Assembly: GCA_020047885.1 (NCBI GenBank)
Contig: JAIFNF010000133.1
Coordinates: forward strand, 1 to 15,710
DNA: 15,710 bases
Origin: Gammaproteobacteria bacterium
GTDB lineage: Bacteria > Pseudomonadota > Gammaproteobacteria > Competibacterales > Competibacteraceae
Direction of reading: 5' to 3'
Below, piece by piece: positions 8,918-15,477 of the stretch. The notes under the pieces were generated by a model. It ran no database searches, was not told where the DNA came from, and saw only the letters and a list, made by a program, of their open reading frames with translations. Position 1 is the first letter of the stretch, and each line of letters begins with the position of its first letter. The position numbers and the translations under genes are program-made.

Positions 8918-9222
8918 TGCTCAATCCATTTACTGTATTAGGCGTCGCCGAAACGGCTGACGACGACACCATCAAGAAAGCCTATCTGCAACAGGTGCGT
9001 GAACATCCGCCCGAGCGGTCTCCCGAACGCTTCCAAGCGGTTCGCGCTGCCTACGAAGCGATCAAAACCCGGCGGGATCGCCTGAGTTACCGATTGTTCC
9101 AGCAAGAAACCGCGGATTTATCGACGCTCATCGTCTCGGCTCTCAAGCCGGGTCCCCTTCGGCGCCCGAGTGAGGCGCAATTACGGCAATGGCTGAACAG
9201 TCGCCTGACCGGCCAGAAGTAA
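8917..9222 (+). CDS. Small J-domain protein with HPP in place of HPD
   Basis: Protein of 101 residues that is essentially a J-domain plus a short helical tail. 'NPFTVLGVAETADDDTIKKAYLQQVREH' matches helices I-II of J-domains, and 'ERFQAVRAAYEAIKTRRDRLSYRLF' matches helix III. The loop that should read His-Pro-Asp reads His30-Pro31-Pro32-Glu33. The Asp of HPD is required for J-proteins to stimulate Hsp70 ATP hydrolysis in the systems studied, so either this is a modified interaction or the protein is a non-stimulating J-like partner. There is no Gly/Phe region, zinc-finger or C-terminal substrate domain, so it would rely on other proteins for clients. The ATG at 8917 overlaps the TPR gene's stop, with GGAG at 8907-8910 six nt upstream, implying coupled translation and a functional link. 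The rest of the fold is well kept, arguing against a decaying gene. Confidence 0.85.
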   Translation: MLNPFTVLGVAETADDDTIKKAYLQQVREHPPERSPERFQAVRAAYEAIKTRRDRLSYRLFQQETADLSTLIVSALKPGPLRRPSEAQLRQWLNSRLTGQK

Positions 9223-9230
9223 AGACTCTC

Positions 9231-9956
9231 ATGGCTACCGAAATTAAAGAACAACTCCTGGAGCGTTTCCGCGCCTATCTGGACGAACCGCCTGATCTGA
9301 CCCCCGATGAAGCAGGCGTCGCGGAACGACGGACTGATCTGTATGCGCTATTTACCGAATTGGTGGCGATAAAAACCGAGGTTCGGCTGGAATCGCGCCA
9401 GCTCAAAACCGCCATGGATGACTTCAGAGCGGTCTTTGCCACGCTACAAACCAGCCAGTCCCAATTGGGCCAGGAACTGGATCGCGCCCACCAGAGGACT
9501 CCTGACCACCAGTGGGCGATGCTCAAACCGGTGTTGCTGGATCTGGTAGAACTACGGGATCGTTTCGAGGCGGGATTGCGCGTTTTGCAAAACTATCGCC
9601 CCACGTTCTGGGTTCGATTGCTGGGTCGGCGACGACGGGAGCGGGATTTACTGCATGCGATGACCCAGGGTCAGGACATCAGCCTGCGTCGGCTCGATCA
9701 GCTTTTGAACGCCCACCAGGTCATCCCACTGGACGCTGAGGGGAAAAAGCTCGATCCCCACACCATGCGCGCCGCCGAACTGGACGAGCGTCCGGATGTC
9801 CCCAATGGCGTCGTCACCGAAGAACTGCGCCGGGGTTACCTCTGGCGGGGCGAATTGCTCCGCCTCGCGGAAGTCAAGGTCAACCGTCGAACGGAACCCG
9901 TGGTTGATGCTGCGCCTGCTGAAGATCCGCCGACTGAACACGCTGAACAGGAGTGA
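9231..9956 (+). CDS. GrpE-like nucleotide exchange factor
   Basis: Protein of 241 residues from the ATG at 9231, eight nt after the J-domain gene. An in-frame ATG at 9189 would give 255 residues but overlaps that gene by 34 nt. The layout is that of GrpE: long N-terminal helices likely to form a coiled coil (about 35-90), a helix 'LLDLVELRDRFEAGLRVL' at about 105-120, and a C-terminal beta-domain. The last keeps the GrpE pattern: 'GKKLDPHTMRAAE' at 171-183 (standard: F-D-P-x-x-H-x-A), 'NGVVTEELRRGYLWRGELLRLAEVKVN' at about 192-218 (standard: G-T-V-x-x-x-x-x-x-G-Y-x-x-x-x-R-x-L-R-x-A-x-V-x-V). GrpE releases ADP from Hsp70. A basic insert 'LLGRRRRERDLL' precedes the beta-domain, and the tail is acidic (Glu/Asp/Ala/Pro). 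It is divergent enough that it is unlikely to be the housekeeping GrpE and probably serves the Hsp70 at 13164. Confidence 0.8.
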   Translation: MATEIKEQLLERFRAYLDEPPDLTPDEAGVAERRTDLYALFTELVAIKTEVRLESRQLKTAMDDFRAVFATLQTSQSQLGQELDRAHQRTPDHQWAMLKPVLLDLVELRDRFEAGLRVLQNYRPTFWVRLLGRRRRERDLLHAMTQGQDISLRRLDQLLNAHQVIPLDAEGKKLDPHTMRAAELDERPDVPNGVVTEELRRGYLWRGELLRLAEVKVNRRTEPVVDAAPAEDPPTEHAEQE

Positions 9957-9959
9957 ACA

Positions 9960-11141
9960 ATGACCCGCCGTCTCCTTCTGTGCCTCTTGCTGATCCTTGC
10001 CACTGGCGCACAAGCCGAGTCCCCGCCGATCCTGATCGGGATTAACGCCGAGTTTGGCGTTGTCGGCAGCACGTCGGCGCAGGCGATTCGTCTGGGCGCA
10101 CAGATTGCCATAGACGAAGTCAACGCCAGCGGCGGTGTCTTGAATGGTCGGCCCCTCGCCCTGGTGGAAAAGGACGACCGTTCGGTGCCAGCGCGCTTTA
10201 TCAAGAATCTGCGGGAGTTTGCGGCTGACCCCAACATCATCGCCGTACTCTGCGGCAGGTACAGCCCGGTGGTCGTCGAAGCGATCCCGAAGATTCACCA
10301 ACTCAAACTCCCGCTGCTCGATCCCTGGGCGGCGGCTGACCCGATCACCACCCACGATTTCCGGCCCAACTACATTTTTCGCTTGTCGCTTCGGGATACC
10401 TGGGCTATCCAGGTCATGTTTCGCCACGCAGCGCAGCGCGGCGCACGCAAGATCGGCCTGCTGGCACCCAATACCGAATGGGGGCGCAGTAATCTCAAAG
10501 CCGCTGAAAACCTGAATCAGACCGATTCGCAAATCACGCTGGTTGACACCCAGTGGTATCACTGGGGCGATGCTTCGTTGCTGAATCAATACCAGACGCT
10601 CAGAACCGCCGGCGCGGAGATGGTATTCCTGATTAGCAACGAGCGCGAAGGCATCATCTTCGTCAAAGAGATGGCCGCGCTCCCCAAAGAACAACGCCTG
10701 CCGATTCTCGCGGCGTGGGGCATCACCGGGGGTAATTTCTTTGAAGGTGCCGGTTCCGTGCTCCGGGACATTGACTTCGCCGTTGTGCAGACCTATTCCT
10801 TCATCGGTGCCAACGACCCGGTGGCGCAACGCGTGGCGCAGGCCGCCCGGCGCTACGGCATTGATGACCCCCGGCGCATCCCATCCCCGGTCGGGGTGGC
10901 TCACGCTTACGACCTGGTTCACATTCTGGCCCGCGCCATCCAGATCGCTGGATCTACCGACCGCAGCGCGATTCGGGATGCTCTGGAACAGGTCACTAAT
11001 TATCCGGGTCTGGTCAAAAACTACCCACAGCCCTTCACGGCTGACCAACATGACGCCTTGTCGCTACAGGAAGTGTTCATGGCGCGTTACGCCGACGATG
11101 GGGCGATTGTTCGCATTGACCCGAGTAGCGCAGCGCAATAA
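9960..11141 (+). CDS. Periplasmic ligand-binding protein, ABC-type Leu/Ile/Val-binding (Peripla_BP_6) fold
   Basis: Secreted protein of 393 residues. A signal peptide occupies 1-19 (Arg-Arg, then a Leu-rich core, cleavage after Ala-Gln-Ala), with no lipobox Cys, so it should be free in the periplasm. The mature start 'PPILIGINAEFGVVGSTSAQAIRLGAQIAIDEVNASGGVLNGRPLALVEKDDRS' is typical of type I periplasmic binding proteins of the branched-chain amino acid/amide group, and 'AVLCGRYSPVVVEAIP' and 'GARKIGLLAPNTEWGRSNLKA' continue the fold. The actual ligand cannot be read from sequence. No ABC permease or ATPase gene is nearby. The stop overlaps the start of the diguanylate cyclase by one base (TAATG at 11139-11143), so I infer a sensory role, handing a ligand signal to that receptor. 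AGGAG at 9949-9953 sits six nt before the ATG, and the start is 3 nt after the GrpE-like gene. Confidence 0.88.
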   Translation: MTRRLLLCLLLILATGAQAESPPILIGINAEFGVVGSTSAQAIRLGAQIAIDEVNASGGVLNGRPLALVEKDDRSVPARFIKNLREFAADPNIIAVLCGRYSPVVVEAIPKIHQLKLPLLDPWAAADPITTHDFRPNYIFRLSLRDTWAIQVMFRHAAQRGARKIGLLAPNTEWGRSNLKAAENLNQTDSQITLVDTQWYHWGDASLLNQYQTLRTAGAEMVFLISNEREGIIFVKEMAALPKEQRLPILAAWGITGGNFFEGAGSVLRDIDFAVVQTYSFIGANDPVAQRVAQAARRYGIDDPRRIPSPVGVAHAYDLVHILARAIQIAGSTDRSAIRDALEQVTNYPGLVKNYPQPFTADQHDALSLQEVFMARYADDGAIVRIDPSSAAQ

Positions 11142-13144
11142 TGACCATCTGGCTTCAACGAGGTCGCGTCTGGATTGACCGTCGTCTTCAACGGCGCATC
11201 ATTGCCTATTCCGTGACTGTGATACTGAGCATCAGCTTGATTTTTGGCGCTATCTCACTGGTGGCGACCCTCTGGATCATCCGACAACACCATCACATGA
11301 CGGCTGAACAGAAGCTTGACCGGATCGTCGCCCGCCTGGACGACAAAGTGGAGCTGTTTGTGCGCCATACCCAGGATTTATCAAAAAACCCCATCGTGTT
11401 CAGTGCGCTGCTCGATTCCAGCGGCCGGAACACTTATCTGTTGCCCTTCTTCGCCCGTTATCAATTTCCTCTCGAAGAACCCCACGGTCTGGCGCTGTGT
11501 GATTTCGAGGGAACCCTGCTCGCGCAACAAAAGGTTTACCCGGTGGGCTGTCTGACTGAATGGCCGCAGAGTCAGGCGGTGATGAATAACGAGCAACTAC
11601 AGGCAACGCTCATTGCGATCGAACACAAGCCGTATCTGGCACTGTTCCAACCGGTTTCGTATCCCGGAACCGGCCGCACGGAAGGTTATATTGTCGCGGC
11701 TCTGGATCTGGAGGCGCTGGTCGCGGAAAAGAATCTGGCTGGACCGCAGGCCACGTTGACACTCCGCTCTGCCGATGGCCACCTCCAGTTCGTCACCCGA
11801 GTTGACCCCCCAACCACGCTCCACCCATCAATCCATGAGCAGTCGGTCCGTATGCTGTTTGCCAACGGACCGTTCAATGCCATCGGGTTATCGCTCACGC
11901 TTGATGAACCCGCCGATGTGCTCGCCGGCATCGCACCGGTTCTCGCGGGCTATGGCCTGGGCACCCTGGCGCTGCTGACCTTGGCGCTCGCGCTGTCACA
12001 CCAATTAGCGCGTCGGGTCGCCGAACCTTTGTTGACGCTCAATCGCACCGCTCGTCAAATCACCGCTGAGGGTTTGACCACGGACTTGATCGCCTCGGAG
12101 CGTATCGACGAAATCGGCGAACTCACGGATTCTTTTAATCACATGGTCACGGCCTTGCGTCAATCCCAGGAAGGGTTGGAGGCTCAGGTACACGCACGAA
12201 CCGAAGAACTTCGGTATGCGCTTGCCAATGTTGAGCAAAGTGAATCCCGCTTCCATACCCTGGTGGATTTACTGCCCTACGGGGTGCAGGAAAGCGACCT
12301 CACCCACCGCATCACGTTTGCTAACCCCGCGCTGGAACGCCTGCACGGCAGCCCAGTGAATGGTTTGGACGGGCAGTTCATCTGGGATTTTCTGGCGGAT
12401 GATGACGAGCGTGCAACCCTGCGAGACTATCTGCAACTTCTGGTGCGCGAACAACCGCCGCCCACGCCTTACTTCACGAAAAATCGTCGCCCCGATGGCA
12501 GTATTATCGATGTGGAGGTTAATTGGACCTACCGCTATGATGAATGTCATCAGTTGCAAGGGTTTATCACCGTGGTGACCAATATTACCGAACGCAAACA
12601 GATGCAGGCGGCCTTACAGGAGCGGGCGATTCGTGATCCATTGACCGGGTTATTTAACCGCCGCTACCTGGATGAAACGCTGCCGCGTGAACTCAGCCGT
12701 TGCCAGCGCAGTGGCGAACCCCTGGCGGTCGCCATGCTGGACTTGGATCACTTTAAACGCTTCAATAACGCCTATGGTCATGCGGCTGGCGATACCGTGT
12801 TGCAAGCAGTCGGTGATTTGCTGCAACGATCGCTGCGCACCAGCGATATTGCCTGTCGTTACGGCGGTGAGGAACTGACGATTGTGATGCCCGGTTCTTC
12901 ACTAAACAATGCGCGATCACGGCTGGACGATTTACGGCAAATCTTGATGAACCTGCGGCTGTGTTACCCACAAGGCGAGCTGCCGGCGGTGACGATGTCC
13001 GTGGGTATTGCCGAGGCGACACTAGTGGAATTCGATGCCGCCAAACTATTAGCGCGAGCGGACGCCGCCCTTTATCAGGCGAAAAGACAAGGCCGCAATC
13101 AAACCGTGGTCATAGCTAATGAATCCCGAATCTCTAATCCCTGA
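11141..13144 (+). CDS. Membrane sensor diguanylate cyclase (periplasmic sensor-HAMP-PAS-GGDEF)
   Basis: Inner-membrane protein of 667 residues predicted to make c-di-GMP from two GTP. Order: TM1 at about 20-47; a periplasmic sensor of about 215 residues (48-264); TM2 at about 265-288; HAMP at about 286-340 ('RRVAEPLLTLNRTARQIT', 'DEIGELTDSFNHMV'); a coiled linker; a PAS domain at about 368-485 ending in 'VVTNITERKQMQ'; and GGDEF at about 495-660. The catalytic motif is GGEEL at 575-579, a variant with Leu where Phe is usual, preceded by 'DPLTGLFNRRYL' and 'MLDLDHFKRFNNAYGHAAGD'. The inhibitory I-site Arg566-x-x-Asp569 lies five residues before GGEEL, so product feedback is expected. The catalytic Glu pair is intact, so I expect activity. 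The start overlaps the binding-protein stop. The Hsp70 gene follows 19 nt after the stop. Confidence 0.93.
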   Translation: MTIWLQRGRVWIDRRLQRRIIAYSVTVILSISLIFGAISLVATLWIIRQHHHMTAEQKLDRIVARLDDKVELFVRHTQDLSKNPIVFSALLDSSGRNTYLLPFFARYQFPLEEPHGLALCDFEGTLLAQQKVYPVGCLTEWPQSQAVMNNEQLQATLIAIEHKPYLALFQPVSYPGTGRTEGYIVAALDLEALVAEKNLAGPQATLTLRSADGHLQFVTRVDPPTTLHPSIHEQSVRMLFANGPFNAIGLSLTLDEPADVLAGIAPVLAGYGLGTLALLTLALALSHQLARRVAEPLLTLNRTARQITAEGLTTDLIASERIDEIGELTDSFNHMVTALRQSQEGLEAQVHARTEELRYALANVEQSESRFHTLVDLLPYGVQESDLTHRITFANPALERLHGSPVNGLDGQFIWDFLADDDERATLRDYLQLLVREQPPPTPYFTKNRRPDGSIIDVEVNWTYRYDECHQLQGFITVVTNITERKQMQAALQERAIRDPLTGLFNRRYLDETLPRELSRCQRSGEPLAVAMLDLDHFKRFNNAYGHAAGDTVLQAVGDLLQRSLRTSDIACRYGGEELTIVMPGSSLNNARSRLDDLRQILMNLRLCYPQGELPAVTMSVGIAEATLVEFDAAKLLARADAALYQAKRQGRNQTVVIANESRISNP

Positions 13145-13163
13145 AACCGAGTAATTTACCCTC

Positions 13164-14912
13164 ATGGCTGAAAAAATCATTGGCATCGACCTCGGCACCA
13201 CCAACTCTGAAGTTGCCGTGGTAGAAAATGGTCAAGTCACCGTCATCGACATCACTCCGGGCCACCCGATCCTGCCCTCCTTCGTCGGCCTGGCCGATGA
13301 TGGCGCCATCCTGGTCGGCGAACCGGCCAAGAATCAATATGTGATTTACCCGGAGCGCACCATCAAATCCATCAAGCGCCGCATGGGTAGCGCTGACCGG
13401 GTGGAATTGGGCGAGGCGCATTACACGCCGCAGGAAATCTCCGCCATGATCCTGCGCCGGCTGAAATCCATCGCCGAGGCGCATCTGGGTGAGACGGTGC
13501 AAAAGGCGGTCATCACCGTTCCGGCCTACTTCTCGGACGCCCAGCGCCAGGCCACCCGGGAAGCCGGTGAAATTGCCGGACTGGAAGTGATGCGGATCAT
13601 CAACGAACCGACCGCCGCCGCCCTGTCCTACGAAGCGAACCATCAGGGTCACAAAAAGGTGCTGGTTTACGATCTGGGCGGCGGCACGTTTGACGTGTCG
13701 GTGGTCAGCATTGAAGACAACGTTGTGGAAGTGCTGGCCAGCCACGGCAACAACCATCTGGGCGGCGATGATTTCGACGCGAAGATTATTGCGCATCTGG
13801 TGGAGCATCTGAAAACGCAGGGCGCTGACCCGACCGCTTCGCGTAAAGCTATGGCTCGCATCAACCGGGCAGCGGAACTCGCCAAGATTGCGCTCTCCGA
13901 CCAACCCTATACCCGGATTGAAGAAGAATACCTGCTGGAGAAGGCAGGGACGCCGGTTCATTTGTCGCTAGAGTTCGCGCGGCATGACTATGAAGCGATG
14001 ATCCACGGCTATATCGACGAGACCCTGGAAGCGGTGCATATCGCTCTGAAAGGCGCGAATCTGACCGTCTCCGATATCGATGAAGTGTTGCTGGTCGGTG
14101 GCGCGACGCGCACTCCGGTCATTACCGAGCGGCTGGAAGCGGATATGGGCTTGACCGTGCGTGCCGAGGTCAATCCGGATTTGTGCGTCGCGACGGGCGC
14201 CGCTATTCAGGCGGGGATGCTGGCCGGCGAATCAGTGTCCGCCGTGCTGGTCGATATTACCCCCTATACCTTCGGCACCAGCGCTGTCGGTGAACAGAAT
14301 GGCGTCCCCTATCCCTACGTCTATGTGCCGATCATCCATAAGAACACGCCGATTCCAGTTACCAAGAGCGATGTGTTTTATACCATGTACGATCACCAGC
14401 CGGTGGTCGAGATTGATGTGTATCAGGGTGAAGATCCGGACGCGCTGAACAATATTGAAATTGGCGAGTTCCTGGTGGAGAACCTGAGCAAGGCACCCGC
14501 TGGTAATCCCATCGTGATTCAGTTCGCCTTGGATCTGAACGGGATCATGAACGTCACCGCCCGGGAGAAAAATACCGGGCTGGAGAAGTCGATCCGCATT
14601 GACAATGTGCTGTCCCAGCTCAAGGAAGGCGAGTTGCAAACGGCGCGGGCACGGGTTGACGCGCTGTTCGGGGCGGAAGAGCGGCCGCTGGCCAAGCCGA
14701 TGACCGCCGCCACCGAGCATCAACTGACCGTACAGGCCAAGGCGCTGGTGGAAAAAGCGGAACGATGGATCGATCGCGCCGCCGAGGATGATCGTGAGGA
14801 AATGATCAACCTGATTGAGGCGATTAACGATGCCCTGATCGCCGACGATCTCAATGCCCTGGCGGAACCGGTGGCGGCGTTGTCTGACATCCTCTTCTAT
14901 CTGGAGTCGTGA
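13164..14912 (+). CDS. Short non-canonical Hsp70 (DnaK-type) chaperone
   Basis: Hsp70 of 582 residues, against about 638 for DnaK. The ATPase domain (1-358) has all the main motifs: 'GIDLGTTNSEVAVV' (phosphate-1), 'VITVPAYFSDAQRQATREAG', 'INEPTAAALSY', 'DLGGGTFD' at 170-177 (phosphate-2) and 'LVGGATRTP' at 310-318 (adenosine). The linker at 359-364 reads Ser-Ala-Val-Leu-Val-Asp instead of Asp-Val-Leu-Leu-Leu-Asp. A beta substrate-binding domain follows (about 370-480; 'NTPIPVTKSDVFYTMYDHQPVVEIDVYQGE', 'LNGIMNVTAREKNTG'). The helical lid is short (about 480-582) and ends at 'DILFYLES', without the disordered tail and EEVKD-like end of DnaK. It is probably an auxiliary chaperone of the HscC-like size class, working with the J-domain and GrpE-like proteins encoded upstream. 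The ATG at 13164 has only a weak purine site, so expression may rely on coupling to the upstream gene. Confidence 0.93.
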   Translation: MAEKIIGIDLGTTNSEVAVVENGQVTVIDITPGHPILPSFVGLADDGAILVGEPAKNQYVIYPERTIKSIKRRMGSADRVELGEAHYTPQEISAMILRRLKSIAEAHLGETVQKAVITVPAYFSDAQRQATREAGEIAGLEVMRIINEPTAAALSYEANHQGHKKVLVYDLGGGTFDVSVVSIEDNVVEVLASHGNNHLGGDDFDAKIIAHLVEHLKTQGADPTASRKAMARINRAAELAKIALSDQPYTRIEEEYLLEKAGTPVHLSLEFARHDYEAMIHGYIDETLEAVHIALKGANLTVSDIDEVLLVGGATRTPVITERLEADMGLTVRAEVNPDLCVATGAAIQAGMLAGESVSAVLVDITPYTFGTSAVGEQNGVPYPYVYVPIIHKNTPIPVTKSDVFYTMYDHQPVVEIDVYQGEDPDALNNIEIGEFLVENLSKAPAGNPIVIQFALDLNGIMNVTAREKNTGLEKSIRIDNVLSQLKEGELQTARARVDALFGAEERPLAKPMTAATEHQLTVQAKALVEKAERWIDRAAEDDREEMINLIEAINDALIADDLNALAEPVAALSDILFYLES

Positions 14913-15193
14913 TGGAACGCTGCCCGGTGTGTCGCGCCAAGTTCAAGGACGAACCGGTTTGCTACCGTTGCGGCGCGGATTTAAGCGCGCTGCTGACGAT
15001 TGAAACCGAGGCTGCCGTCCTGGAGCAACACGCGGTGGCCTGGCTGGAAGCCGGTCAACCGCTGGAAGCCCGGCGGGCGGCGGAACAGGTTTTGACGCTG
15101 CGCTACAGCCCACTGGCGGCGGCGGTGAAAGACTTCGCTCGCCGGGAATTGGTCGCCAGCGAGGCGCGGCGATTGGAGCGGTTGTTGCGGTGA
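14912..15193 (+). CDS. Small zinc-ribbon helical protein
   Basis: Protein of 93 residues. It opens with a four-Cys zinc ribbon, 'CPVC' at 4-7 and 'CYRC' at 17-20, followed by helices that resemble one or two TPR-like units ('LEQHAVAWLEAGQPLEARRAAEQVLTL') and a basic C-terminus. I do not recognise a named family. The ATG at 14912 overlaps the Hsp70 stop by one base (TGATG), with GGAG at 14903-14906 five nt upstream. A GTG at 14909 would also be in frame but sits too close to that ribosome site. The tight coupling to Hsp70 suggests a stoichiometric accessory factor, perhaps supplying the client-binding or zinc module that the minimal J-protein lacks; this is inference. It is the last clear gene of the cluster. 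Confidence 0.8.
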   Translation: MERCPVCRAKFKDEPVCYRCGADLSALLTIETEAAVLEQHAVAWLEAGQPLEARRAAEQVLTLRYSPLAAAVKDFARRELVASEARRLERLLR

Positions 15194-15351
15194 AGGAGCT
15201 GAAGCAAGCCGACATTTTTAGTGGTTTAAAAATCAAGGGAATGGCGGCACTGGAAACCATCGTGCTACCGACTGCCATGAGCCGCCTTAACTGCAACGAT
15301 ATTTCAATCATAGACCGCTTGACAGCGGCTGTTGCTTGGATTTACCGTTGA
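15190..15351 (+). CDS. Possible small ORF of 53 codons
   Basis: A GTG at 15190 overlaps the zinc-ribbon stop by four bases (GTGA) and opens a 53-codon frame ending at TGA 15349-15351, starting Met-Lys-Glu-Leu-Lys-Gln-Ala-Asp. GGAG at 15175-15178 is 11 nt upstream. An internal ATG at 15241 gives a 36-residue version. I recognise no motif, signal peptide or membrane segment. The 4-base overlap is the main argument for it; base composition is less GC-rich than the genes before it, which argues against. A 7-bp A/T inverted repeat (ATTTTTA 15214-15220, TAAAAAT 15227-15233) lies inside it. Confidence 0.22.
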   Translation: MKELKQADIFSGLKIKGMAALETIVLPTAMSRLNCNDISIIDRLTAAVAWIYR

Positions 15352-15373
15352 TTTATCATAGAGAGCACACTCC

Positions 15374-15401
15374 TTGACGATCCCATGCCGGCACCTATGC
15401 T
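15374..15401 (+). promoter_or_regulatory. Candidate promoter for the curlin-like gene
   Basis: TTGACG at 15374-15379 (5/6 to -35), a 16-nt spacer and TATGCT at 15396-15401 (4/6 to -10) would start transcription near 15408, leaving a leader of about 70 nt. A second -35-like TTGACA at 15319-15324 has no good -10 partner and lies in a small hairpin (CCGCT/AGCGG, 15315-15328). The spacer 15194-15477 is less GC-rich than the operon before it, fitting a promoter region. A ribosome site AGTAGGT (15464-15470) precedes the ATG by seven nt. Confidence 0.4.
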
Positions 15402-15477
15402 GTACAAAGCAGTCCAATGTGCGGGAGTATCTCTCGAAACCATTTCAGCAGTTTCAATACAAAAGTAGGTCAATGCC

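Noticed and set aside
9189..9230. Earlier ATG for the GrpE-like protein
   Set aside because: It would overlap the J-domain gene by 34 nt with no better ribosome site. The ATG at 9231 begins eight nt after that gene's stop. It remains a lesser possibility.
9648..11051. 467-codon open frame on the minus strand
   Set aside because: It lies opposite the GrpE-like and binding-protein genes, both with clear domains and a signal peptide. Its translation shows no domain and is the mirror of GC-rich codon positions.
9960..11141. Binding protein as part of an amino-acid ABC importer
   Set aside because: No permease or ATPase gene is adjacent, and the gene is coupled to a diguanylate cyclase. Import through subunits encoded elsewhere cannot be excluded.
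13134..13961. 275-codon minus-strand frame opposite Hsp70
   Set aside because: It is a shadow of the highly conserved ATPase domain coding strand, a well-known source of long spurious antisense frames.
15214..15233. A/T inverted repeat as a rho-independent terminator
   Set aside because: The stem is only A/T pairs with no GC core and no downstream U-tract, so it would be too weak.
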